Source: DASWED01 sp036394995 (lineage in GTDB: Bacteria; Actinomycetota; UBA4738; JACQTL01). From it: 64,000 nucleotides of DNA. Below, in pieces: positions 34,159-41,965 of this stretch. Location of the stretch: contig DASWED010000114.1 of assembly GCA_036394995.1 (NCBI GenBank), positions 1 to 64,000 of the forward strand. The letters run 5' to 3'. Each line of letters starts with the position of its first letter. The stretch's first letter is position 1. The notes beneath the pieces were generated by a model. The model worked only from the letters and a program-made list of their open reading frames with translations, was not told the origin of the DNA and did no database searches. A program made the translations under genes and the position numbers.

Positions 34159-34907
34159 TGGACGCCTTCGGGAAGCTGTGGGACTGGCTGACCGATGCGG
34201 ACCACTGGACCGGTCCGTGCGATCCGCTGAACTGCCCCGTCCCGACCCGGGTCCTCCAGCATGTCGAGATCTCGGTGCTGGCCCTGGCGCTGGCCCTGGC
34301 CGTGGCCCTCCCCCTGGGCATGCTCATCGGCCACACCCGGCGGGGGGAGTTCCTCGCGGTGTCGGTCGCGAACCTGGGCCGGGCCATTCCATCGTTCGCC
34401 ATCGTGTCGCTCGTCTACGTGGCGATCCTGCAGCTGAAGCCGAAGGCCAGCTTCGGCTACACCCCATCCGTGGTGGCGCTGTTCCTGCTGGCCATCCCTC
34501 CCATCCTCACGAACACCTACGTGGGGATCCAGAACGTCGACGGGGACACCGTCGAGGCCGCCAGAGGCATGGGCCTCACCGAGCGGGGGGTGCTGCTCCG
34601 CCTCGAGCTGCCCCTCGCCGCCCCGCTGATCGTGGCCGGGCTGCGCACGGCCGCGGTGCAGGTGGTGGCGACCGCGACACTGGCGGCGGTGATCGGCGGG
34701 CCGGGTCTGGGCCGCTACATCGTCGACGGCTTCGCCGTGAACGACGACACCGCGGTGCTGGCCGGAGCGGTGCTCGTGGCGATCCTGGCCATCGTCACCG
34801 AGCTCGGCTTCGCCACCCTCGAGCGGGTGGCGAGCCCCCGATTCACCTCGCGCCGGGGTCGCCGGCGCATGGAGCCGGAGGGGGGCCCGTCGTTCAAGTC
34901 GGCCTGA
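34158..34907 (+). CDS. opuCD: Osmolyte ABC transporter permease (second)
   Basis: The product has 249 aa, with its ATG overlapping the previous stop. An N-terminal extension (MDAFGKLWDWLTDADHWTGP) precedes the transmembrane region. The family core is clear: GLGMLIGH-like first helix PLGMLIGHTRRGEF, LGRAIPSFAIVSLVYV, AIPPILTNTYVGI, the EAA loop EAARGMGLTERGVLLRLELP and AVIGGPGLGRYIVDGF. It would form a heterodimeric channel with the previous permease. A basic C-terminal tail follows the last helix. Confidence 0.92.
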   Translation: MDAFGKLWDWLTDADHWTGPCDPLNCPVPTRVLQHVEISVLALALALAVALPLGMLIGHTRRGEFLAVSVANLGRAIPSFAIVSLVYVAILQLKPKASFGYTPSVVALFLLAIPPILTNTYVGIQNVDGDTVEAARGMGLTERGVLLRLELPLAAPLIVAGLRTAAVQVVATATLAAVIGGPGLGRYIVDGFAVNDDTAVLAGAVLVAILAIVTELGFATLERVASPRFTSRRGRRRMEPEGGPSFKSA

Positions 34908-35020
34908 TGCAGGGACGGCTGCTGTAACGAACGGATCGTTCCGGGAACTCAGGTAGGGTCAGTTCCGACAACGGCATCCGACCAGTGGATGCCACGGACC
35001 CCAGAAGGGGGGAAGAACCC

Positions 35021-35989
35021 ATGCGGAGGCACCGCAAGCTCGCCCTCGGGGCGACGGCGCTGTCGTTGATGTTGCTCGGAGTGTCGTGCAACAACGACAA
35101 CGGCCCGTCGGGTGGGGGCGGCACGACCACGCCACCGGCCAGCGCTGTGAGCAGCGCCCCGGCGGCCGCGTGCAACGGCCCGGTGACCATCGGCGTCTCG
35201 GGCGACTTCGCCGAGAGCCAGATCATGGCCGAGCTGTACGGCCAGGTCCTGGAGAACGCCGGCTGCGACGTGTCCTACCAGCTGCACCTCGGCAGCCGCG
35301 AGGTGTCGGACAAGGCCCTCGAGACGGGCGACATCGACATCAAGCCCGAGTACCTCGCCTATGAGCTCCCCGCGCTCGATCCGAACGCCGACACGGGCGG
35401 GACTCCCGAAGAGGTGTCCTCCCGGCTGGCTCCGCTGCTCGAGAAGAAGGACCTCGCGCTCCTCGACTTCACGCCCGCCAACGACACGAACGCGTTCGTC
35501 GTCACCAGCAAGACCGCGCAGGACAACAACCTGACGACGCTGAGCGACCTGGCCCCCGTGGCCGGAGACCTCACGCTGGGCGGACCGCCCGAGTGCCCCC
35601 GACGGCCGTTCTGCATCCCCGGGCTGAAGAAGGTCTACGGGATCGAGTTCGGCAAGTTCCAGCCCATCGGGGCCTGTGACACGAACACGGCGAACGCCCT
35701 CATCAACGGCGCGGTCGACGTGGCGCTGCTGTGCTCCACGCAGTCGATCATCGCGAAGGAGAACCTGGTCGCCCTCCAGGACGACAAGCACCTCCAGGCG
35801 GCGGGGAACATCGCCCCCATCGTCAGGACGGATGCCCTGACGGACCAGATGACCTCTCTGCTGAACGCCCTCAGCGCGACGATCGACGACACCACGATCA
35901 CGCAGCTGAACGAGAAGGTGGAGATCGAGCACGAGGACCCGGCCGACGTGGCCGCGTCCTACCTGAAGGACAAGGGGCTCGTCTCCTAG
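35021..35989 (+). CDS. opuCC: Osmolyte ABC transporter substrate-binding lipoprotein
   Basis: This 322-aa protein starts at an ATG behind GAAGGGGGGAAG. The N-terminus is a lipoprotein signal (ALSLMLLGVSC), giving a lipid-anchored cysteine. The mature domain is a type II periplasmic-binding fold of the OpuAC family: VTIGVSGDFAESQIMAELYG, GSREVSDKALETGDIDIKPE, DTNAFVVTSKTA and ATIDDTTITQLNEKVEIEHE. It should capture betaine, choline or a related osmolyte. A palindrome GTTCCGGGAAC (34938-34948) and a TAGGGT box lie in the 113-base gap before it, so a secondary promoter is possible. Confidence 0.92.
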   Translation: MRRHRKLALGATALSLMLLGVSCNNDNGPSGGGGTTTPPASAVSSAPAAACNGPVTIGVSGDFAESQIMAELYGQVLENAGCDVSYQLHLGSREVSDKALETGDIDIKPEYLAYELPALDPNADTGGTPEEVSSRLAPLLEKKDLALLDFTPANDTNAFVVTSKTAQDNNLTTLSDLAPVAGDLTLGGPPECPRRPFCIPGLKKVYGIEFGKFQPIGACDTNTANALINGAVDVALLCSTQSIIAKENLVALQDDKHLQAAGNIAPIVRTDALTDQMTSLLNALSATIDDTTITQLNEKVEIEHEDPADVAASYLKDKGLVS

Positions 35990-36005
35990 CTCGATCGCGT
36001 CGCAA

Positions 36006-36048
36006 CGAGGCCCGTCCCGTCCCGGTTCGCCGGGCGGGGCGGGTCTCG
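36006..36048 (+). terminator. Strong UUCG-tetraloop terminator after the OpuC operon
   Basis: An inverted repeat of 19-20 bases closes on a TTCG tetraloop (36026-36029), with outer arms CGAGGCCCG and CGGGTCTCG, one bulge and two G-T wobbles. It lies between the convergent OpuC and DUF1684 genes. The UUCG loop and long stem make it the most convincing terminator in the window, although it has no T-run. Confidence 0.75.
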
Positions 36049-36062
36049 ATTCGTGTGCGCGG

Positions 36063-36701
36063 CTACGGGCCGCCGGTGAGCCGTTCTCCCGCCCGGACCT
36101 CCACGGCCAGACGGTTCGCCGGCGGGGCCAGCGGGCACGACCACCGGGGGTCGTACGAGCAGGACGGGTTGTAAGCGAAGTTGAAGTCCAGGACCAGCCG
36201 GTCGTCGTCGGTGGTTCCCAGGTCCGAGCCCTTCACCGTGTCCAGGAGGTAGCGGCCCGCGCCGTAGCTCTCGCGCCCGGCGGTGGCGTCGCGGAACGGA
36301 AGGAACAGGCCGCCGCCGTACGCATCCAGCCAGTACACGTCCAGGCGAAGCGGCTCGCCGCGCAGCTCGAACCGGGCCACGGCGAAGCGGGTGAACACGT
36401 ACGCGCCGCCGTCGCTCGCCCCGATCTCCAGGGTCTCGTGCTCGGCGGGTTCGAGGTCCGCGGCGACGCGGGCGGCCGGATCGTGGTCGAAGTACGACAC
36501 CCCCGGGTACGCCTGGCGTTCGTCCTCCGGGATCGGCGACTGCGAGTGGGTCCGGAACAGCTCGTCGCGGGCGGCCCGCCACGCGTCCCACGCCGCCCGG
36601 GGGCTCCCGGCGGAGGCCGTGGCCCGGGCGTCCGCGTACAGCTCGAACACCCGGCGCTTCCAGTCGAGGAGGTCGAGGAGCGACCCTTCGGGAACGGTCA
36701 C
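36063..36701 (-). CDS. DUF1684 family protein
   Basis: The 212-aa product begins at a GTG overlapping the stop of the MFS gene (GTGA). DUF1684 features: W-R-x-x-R-[DE]-[EA]-L-[FI] helix (DAWRAARDELFRTHSQSPIP), YPGVSYFDHDP, a central beta region with RFELRGEPLRLDVYWLDAYG, FLPFRDATAGRESYGAGRYL, and the C-terminal NFAYNPSCSYDPRWSCPLAP with the conserved N-P-[ST]-C-x-Y and C-P pattern. The biochemical function of the family is not established. Coupling to the upstream efflux pump is likely. Confidence 0.88.
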   Translation of the reverse strand: MTVPEGSLLDLLDWKRRVFELYADARATASAGSPRAAWDAWRAARDELFRTHSQSPIPEDERQAYPGVSYFDHDPAARVAADLEPAEHETLEIGASDGGAYVFTRFAVARFELRGEPLRLDVYWLDAYGGGLFLPFRDATAGRESYGAGRYLLDTVKGSDLGTTDDDRLVLDFNFAYNPSCSYDPRWSCPLAPPANRLAVEVRAGERLTGGP

Positions 36702-38467
36702 CCGGGCGTCCCGACCTCTTCCTCGTTGAACGCCACCGCGGTTCCGGCCTGGGGCGGACCGGTGCACAGGTGGTGGAGGTGGGGTTCGCCCTGCCGGTGG
36801 TACTCCTCGTGGGCCTCGAACGTGCTGGCAGCGCCGGCCGGGACGGGCTCCGGCTCGGCTTCCGGCGGGGCTCCCGCGGCTTCCTCCAGTCGCTCCCGCG
36901 ACGGGTTGCGGATCCCCACTCCGTTCACCGCGGCGCCGGCGACCAGGAGGCCGGCCCCGATGATCATGGCCAGGTGGAACGCGTTCGTGGAGGCCTGGGC
37001 CGCGGGTCGCACCAGCTCGGATCCGCGGATCTCGCCGTCGCCCTTCAACCGGAACGTCACGTTGGGCTTGGGGTGGTTCAGCGGAGTGATCCTGTCGCGC
37101 ACCCTCGCGCTGTTGGTGTCGAGCCCGGGCACGCGCTGGTGCAGGCCCGAGTAGAAGCTCGACGCGATGGCCACGAAGATCAGGGCGCCGGCCAGCTGCG
37201 GTCCCACCCGCGAGATCGCGTTGTTGATGGCCGAGGCCACCCCGGAGTTGTGTTCGGGCACGCTGGTCATCACCGCGGTGGTGAGCGGCGCGACCATGAT
37301 CATGAGCCCGATCCCGAACAGCAGCAGGCCCGGCAGGAAGTGCACCAGGTAGTCCCCGGGCGGCAGGATCGACTTCCCCTCGCCCGTGCCGAACACCCAG
37401 GCGGCACTGTCCGCCGGTATGAGCGCGTACCACAGCACGCCGAGGGACATGATCGCCGGCCCCACCGTCATGAACAGCCGCGGCCCGTATCGCGCGGAGA
37501 GCTTGCCGAACCGGGTGGAGAACAGCACGAGCAGCAGCGTGCTGGGGATGCCCATGATGCCGGCCGCCGCGGGGTTGTACCCCAGGGTCCCCTGGACGAA
37601 CAGCCCCAGGTTGAGGAACGTGACGTACAGGGCGCCGTAGATGACGAGCGTCGAGATGTTCGTCACGGTGAAGTTCCGGGACCGGAACAGCGAGGGCGGG
37701 ATCAGCGGGTGCTCCCGCTTGCGCATGAGGGGGGTCAGGGCGACCGTGGCCACGGCCCCCAGGGCCAGGGCGACGTACGCCGACGCGTCCTTCCACTGGC
37801 GCTGCTGGCCCCGGATGGTGCCGTACGCCAGCCCGCCCACGGCCACCGCCACCACCGCCGCGCCGAGCCAGTCGAACTTCGGCGACATCTCCGCGTCGCG
37901 GGACTCCTGGACGTGGCGGAGGGTGGCCCACAGGCCCACCGCGATGAACGGGATGTTGATGAGGAACGCGGCCCGCCACGAGATGCCCTGGACCAGCAGG
38001 CCGCCCACGAACGGACCGAGGATGGTGGTCCCGGCCGACGCCCCGGCCCACACGCCGAACGCCCGCCCCCGTTCCTCCCCGGAGAACGTCGTGTTGATGA
38101 TCGCCAGCGACCCGGGCACCAGCAGGGCCCCCATGGCGCCCTGGAGCAGACGGAACACGATGAGCGACTCGAAGTTCCAGGCCAGGCCGCACGCCAGCGA
38201 CATGACCCCGAACCCGGCCAGCCCGATGGCGAACGTCCGCCGGCGCCCGTAGTAGTCGTTGACGGCGCCGGCGAGGATCAGCAGTGCGGAGAGCGTGAGG
38301 AGGTAGCCGCTGTAGACGTAGTTCTGCGCCTCGAACGTGCTGAACAGGGAGCTGTGCAGCTCCTTGCCGATCTGGGGCAGGGCGACGTTGACGACCGTGG
38401 AGTCCAGGAACACGATCCCCGACCCCAGGACCACCGCAACCATCGTCCACCGTTTCCGAGTGTCCAT
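36698..38467 (-). CDS. MFS efflux transporter, DHA2 (EmrB/QacA) family, 14 TM
   Basis: This 589-aa transporter begins MDTRKRWTMVAVVLGSGIVF and has the DHA2 motif C region FLDSTVVNVALPQIG in TM1, NDYYGRRRTF (motif A) and RLLQGAMGALLVPGSL. About 14 hydrophobic helices are visible. An insert of ~50 polar residues (GLDTNSARVRDRITPLNHPK onward) precedes the last helix, and a His/Glu-rich C-terminal tail (FEAHEEYHRQGEPHLHHLC) follows, which could bind metal. It probably exports drugs or toxic organics. The DUF1684 gene overlaps its 3' end. Confidence 0.92.
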   Translation of the reverse strand: MDTRKRWTMVAVVLGSGIVFLDSTVVNVALPQIGKELHSSLFSTFEAQNYVYSGYLLTLSALLILAGAVNDYYGRRRTFAIGLAGFGVMSLACGLAWNFESLIVFRLLQGAMGALLVPGSLAIINTTFSGEERGRAFGVWAGASAGTTILGPFVGGLLVQGISWRAAFLINIPFIAVGLWATLRHVQESRDAEMSPKFDWLGAAVVAVAVGGLAYGTIRGQQRQWKDASAYVALALGAVATVALTPLMRKREHPLIPPSLFRSRNFTVTNISTLVIYGALYVTFLNLGLFVQGTLGYNPAAAGIMGIPSTLLLVLFSTRFGKLSARYGPRLFMTVGPAIMSLGVLWYALIPADSAAWVFGTGEGKSILPPGDYLVHFLPGLLLFGIGLMIMVAPLTTAVMTSVPEHNSGVASAINNAISRVGPQLAGALIFVAIASSFYSGLHQRVPGLDTNSARVRDRITPLNHPKPNVTFRLKGDGEIRGSELVRPAAQASTNAFHLAMIIGAGLLVAGAAVNGVGIRNPSRERLEEAAGAPPEAEPEPVPAGAASTFEAHEEYHRQGEPHLHHLCTGPPQAGTAVAFNEEEVGTPG

Positions 38468-38560
38468 GTGTCGGTCTCCCCGGTGTGGGCCCTCAGGCGC
38501 CCGTGAGCGTCGGCAACGCTACTGCAACCCGGGCATCGGGCGAAATCTTCCGGTCATGGC

Positions 38561-39355
38561 CTACCGGCCGGTGAACTTGGGATCGCGCTTGTCCAGGAAT
38601 GCGCCCACGCCCTCGGCGAAGTCAGACGACCCGGCGAGATCGGCCTGGGTGATGGCCTCGCGTTCGAGGGTCTCGGACAGGCTCAGCCGGAGGGCCTCGC
38701 CCAGGAGGGCCTTCGTCGCCCCGATGGCCCGGGTGGGGGCCGCCGCCATGCGCTCCGCGTACTCCGTGAGCGCGGCGGCGAACTCGTCCGCGGGAACGAC
38801 CCGGCTCACCAGGCCGATGCGGAGAGCCTCCTGGGCGTCGACGACGTCGCCGGTGATCGACATCTCGAGGGCCTTGGCGAACCCCACCACACGGGGGAGG
38901 AGCCAATTCCCGCCGGAGTCGGGGACCAGACCGATGCGGATGAACGCCTGGAGGAACCTCGCGGCGTCGGAGGCCAGGCGGAGGTCGCAGGCCAGCGCCA
39001 GCGACAGGCCGGCCCCGGCCGCCACCCCGTTCACGCCGGCGATCACCGGCATGGGCAGCTCGACGATCGCGGTGATCATGCGGTTGTAGCCGCTCCGGAG
39101 GTGCTCTGCGACGTCCAGCGGGGACCCGTCCTGGGAACCCGCGGTGAACTCGGTGAGGTCCTGTCCCGCGCAGAAGCCGCGGCCCTCGCCGGTGATCACC
39201 ATGCACCGGACCCCCTCGTCCTCCCGGGCCCGTCCCAGCACGTCGAGTGCCTCCCGGGCCATCTGGGTGGTGAGCGCGTTCAGCTTGTCCGGCCTGGTGA
39301 GGCGCATCCACCCGACGCCGTTCGTGACCTCGTAGGAGATCTCCTCGTAGTCCAC
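38561..39355 (-). CDS. paaG: PaaG-type 2-(1,2-epoxy-1,2-dihydrophenyl)acetyl-CoA isomerase (crotonase family)
   Basis: This 264-aa crotonase-fold protein starts at a GTG with GAGGAGG upstream. The oxyanion-hole segments GRGFCAGQDLTEF and GVAAGAGLSLALACD are present. Both hydratase glutamates are missing: the first position is Leu (GLSLAL), and the region around the second reads FIRIGLVPDSGGNWLLPRVV, which carries the Asp used by PaaG (LIPDCGG-type motif). I therefore call it the PaaG isomerase, which turns the ring epoxide made by PaaABCE into an oxepin. It lies ~8 kb from paaABCD, not in the same operon. Confidence 0.85.
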   Translation of the reverse strand: MDYEEISYEVTNGVGWMRLTRPDKLNALTTQMAREALDVLGRAREDEGVRCMVITGEGRGFCAGQDLTEFTAGSQDGSPLDVAEHLRSGYNRMITAIVELPMPVIAGVNGVAAGAGLSLALACDLRLASDAARFLQAFIRIGLVPDSGGNWLLPRVVGFAKALEMSITGDVVDAQEALRIGLVSRVVPADEFAAALTEYAERMAAAPTRAIGATKALLGEALRLSLSETLEREAITQADLAGSSDFAEGVGAFLDKRDPKFTGR

Positions 39356-39369
39356 GTCGCCTCCTCGCC

Positions 39370-41781
39370 TCAGACGGGCCCGCCGCGACGCCCGGCGTCC
39401 GGAGCGCCGGAGCGTCCGGCCGGCGTTCCCACCGGGATGGGCGGGCCCGAGTCTACGCCGTCGCCCCGGCCGGCCCCGGCGTCCCGGACGGCCCGCCAGA
39501 CCCGTTCCGGCGTGATCGGCATGTCCACGTGCCGGACGCCGAGGTGGGCCAGCGCGTCCACCACGGCGTTCTGGACGGCCGGGGGCGCGGCGATCGCCCC
39601 CGCCTCGCCGATCCCCTTGGCCCCCAACGGGTTCAGCGGCGTGGGGGTCTCGGTGAACGACGACTCGAACGGGGGGAGATCCGGCGCGGCGGGGATCGGA
39701 TACGTGGCGAAGCTCGACGTCATTGGGTTCCCGCTCTCGTCGTACGCCATCTCCTCGTACAGGGCCTGGGCGATGCCCTGAGCCACGCCGCCGTGGACCT
39801 GCCCGGCCGCCATGGCCGGGTTGAGGATCCGCCCGGCGTCGTCCACGGCGACGTACCGGACCACCCGGGCGTCGCCGGTCTCCATGTCCACCTCCACCGC
39901 GGCCACGTGCGTGCCGAACGGGTACGTCCCGCCCTCCTGGACTGCCTCCGCCGTCCCGCACAGCCGCTCGGGGACGTCGTCGGGCCGCTCGCCGTCGCGT
40001 TCGGGTTCGGCCAGGCGGGCCACCTCCCCGGCGACGTCCGGCCACGTCACGGCCCGGTCCGGCGCGCCCGCGACCTCGAACCGCCCCCGTTCGAATCGAA
40101 TGTCCTCCGCCGAAACCTCGAGCAGGTGCGCCGCCACCCGCCGGCCCTGTTCGATCGCCTCCTCGGCGCCGCGGAGCACGGACGGCCCCGCCACCTGGAG
40201 CGATCGCGACCCCCACGTGCCCTGGCCCTTCGACACGGCGTCCGTGTCCGAATGCAGGACCCGGACGGCGTCGAACGGCACGTGGAGGGCGGACGCGGCC
40301 ACCTGGGCCAGCGAGGTCTCGTGGCCCTGGCCGTTGGGCGTGATCCCGGCCAGGACGGTCACCGAGCCGTCAGGGTGCACCTCCACCGATGCGAACTCCG
40401 ACGTCGGCGTCTCGTCGGTCGCCGTGATCTCGACGTAGGTCGACAGGCCGATGCCGAGGAGCCGCCGGTCACCGCGGTCCCGCCGCACGGCCTGCTCGCG
40501 ACGGAGGTCGTCGTGGCCGGCCAGGCGGAGCGCCTCGTCGAGCGCGTTCGCGTACCGGCCGGTGTCGTACACGGCGCCGGTGGGCGTGGTGTAGGGGAAG
40601 ACGTCGTCCGGCAGGAGGTTCCGGCGGCGGACCTCCCCGGGGTCGAGGTCCAGCTCCCGGGCCACCAGGTCCACGGCCCGTTCCAGCAGCGCGGTGGCCT
40701 CCGGCCGGCCGGCGCCGCGGTAGGCGCCGACCGGGGTGGTGTTCGTCACGACCATCGCCGCATGGAACGACACCCGCGAGATGCGGTACGGCCCCGGCGC
40801 CATGTGCCGCGTCCCCCACGGGACCTCCAGGTTCTGCCCCGGGTACGCGCCGCAGTCGGCCACCACGCGGATGCGCACGCCGGTGAGCGTGCCGTCCCGC
40901 TTGGCCCCGACCTCGATGTGCTGGACCTGGGCGCGCCCGTGGACCAGGTTCGTCTGGGTCTCGGTTCGCGTCTCCACGTGCCGGACGGGCCGCTGGAGCC
41001 GGTGGGCCAGCGCCGCCGTCAGGATCACCTCCGGGTACTCGGGGTTCCGGGCGCCGAACCCGCCGCCGACGTCGGTCGCGACCACCCGCACGGTCTCGCG
41101 CTCCAGGCCGAGCGCCTCCGCCACCCGCTTCCGCAGCGAGAAGGGCACCTGGGTCGGTGCGAACAGGGTCAGCCCGCCGTCCCGGGGGACCGCGAGCGCG
41201 GCGCTCGGCTCGAGGGGCGACGGCGCCACGCGCTGGTTCACCACCCGCGCCGCCACCACCACGTCGGCTCCCTCCAGGGGATCGCCCCCCTCGTGCAGCT
41301 CCCACTCGCCCGCCAGGTTCGTCCCCACGGAGGGGAACAGGACCGGGGAGTCCGGGTCCAGGGCGCCGACCGGATCGATCACCGCCGGGAGCGGCTCGTA
41401 GTCCACGGCCACCATCTCGGCGGCGTCGAGCGCCTCCGCGTGGGACTCGGCCACCACGGCCGCCACGGCCTCCCCGGCGAACCTCACCACGCCGTCGGCC
41501 AGCACCGGCCGCTCCATGCCCTCGAGGACGTCGGTCGTCCAGATCGCCGGGAGGTCGAGGTCGGCCGCGGTCACCACATCGACGACCCCGGGCATCGAGG
41601 AGGCCTCGGCGACGTCGATCCCCGTCACCCGGGCGTGCGCGAGCGGAGACCGGACGAACGCCAGATGCAGCGCACCCTCCGCCGGCCGGTCGTCGGTGAA
41701 CGGCGCCGACCCGGTCACCAGCCGCCGGTCCTCCACCCGCAGCACCGACCCACTCGGAACGGGGAACTCACGGTCATCCAT
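39370..41781 (-). CDS. Molybdenum-hydroxylase large subunit, CoxL-like form II (xanthine dehydrogenase/aerobic CODH family)
   Basis: This 803-aa protein is full length for the family. Domain order: Ald_Xan_dh_C (~20-130, RRLVTGSAPFTDD) then the Mo-cofactor-binding part. Motifs include GGGFGARNPEYPEV, PVGAYRGAGRPEAT (the form II AYRGAGR active-site loop, not the AYRCSFR of true CO dehydrogenase), GQGHETSLAQVA, KGQGTWGSRS and GAKGIGEAGAIAAPPAV with the catalytic Glu in IGEAG. Form II enzymes hydroxylate various aldehydes or N-heterocycles. No FAD (CoxM) or 2Fe-2S (CoxS) subunit gene is adjacent. The gene 15 bases downstream is paaG on the same strand. Confidence 0.9.
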   Translation of the reverse strand: MDDREFPVPSGSVLRVEDRRLVTGSAPFTDDRPAEGALHLAFVRSPLAHARVTGIDVAEASSMPGVVDVVTAADLDLPAIWTTDVLEGMERPVLADGVVRFAGEAVAAVVAESHAEALDAAEMVAVDYEPLPAVIDPVGALDPDSPVLFPSVGTNLAGEWELHEGGDPLEGADVVVAARVVNQRVAPSPLEPSAALAVPRDGGLTLFAPTQVPFSLRKRVAEALGLERETVRVVATDVGGGFGARNPEYPEVILTAALAHRLQRPVRHVETRTETQTNLVHGRAQVQHIEVGAKRDGTLTGVRIRVVADCGAYPGQNLEVPWGTRHMAPGPYRISRVSFHAAMVVTNTTPVGAYRGAGRPEATALLERAVDLVARELDLDPGEVRRRNLLPDDVFPYTTPTGAVYDTGRYANALDEALRLAGHDDLRREQAVRRDRGDRRLLGIGLSTYVEITATDETPTSEFASVEVHPDGSVTVLAGITPNGQGHETSLAQVAASALHVPFDAVRVLHSDTDAVSKGQGTWGSRSLQVAGPSVLRGAEEAIEQGRRVAAHLLEVSAEDIRFERGRFEVAGAPDRAVTWPDVAGEVARLAEPERDGERPDDVPERLCGTAEAVQEGGTYPFGTHVAAVEVDMETGDARVVRYVAVDDAGRILNPAMAAGQVHGGVAQGIAQALYEEMAYDESGNPMTSSFATYPIPAAPDLPPFESSFTETPTPLNPLGAKGIGEAGAIAAPPAVQNAVVDALAHLGVRHVDMPITPERVWRAVRDAGAGRGDGVDSGPPIPVGTPAGRSGAPDAGRRGGPV

Positions 41782-41831
41782 CCGACCCGGGAGCGTATTG
41801 CATCGCGACGACCCGGCCCCGTCGTGCTCGT

Positions 41832-41861
41832 GTTGCCGTCGTGGCGGGGCGGCCGTAGGCT
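41832..41861 (+). promoter_or_regulatory. Candidate promoter of the riboswitch-cytX transcript
   Basis: -35-like TTGCCG (41832-41837) and -10-like TAGGCT (41856-41861) are 18 bases apart. This would start transcription around 41868, just ahead of the TPP aptamer. Confidence 0.5.
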
Positions 41862-41880
41862 CCGGAAGCGATGCAGGGGA

Positions 41881-41962
41881 GCTCGGTCGGACCGGGCTGA
41901 GAGGCCGCCTGAGAGGCGGCGACCCTACGAACCTGATCCCGGTAACGCGGGCGGAGGGAGCG
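41881..41962 (+). promoter_or_regulatory. TPP riboswitch (THI element)
   Basis: All conserved THI-box blocks appear in order. CTGAGA is at 41897-41902. A variable P3 stem-loop (GCCGCC/GGCGGC) follows. Then come ACCCT (41922-41926), GAACCTGAT (41929-41937), GGTAACGC (41941-41948) and AGGGA (41955-41959). GCTC (41881-41884) pairs with GAGC (41958-41961) as P1. The ribosome site AGGGAG lies inside the 3' strand of P1, 5 bases from the GTG start, so bound TPP should block translation initiation. The downstream gene is a CytX-like carrier, a classic partner. Confidence 0.93.
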
Positions 41963-41965
41963 AAC

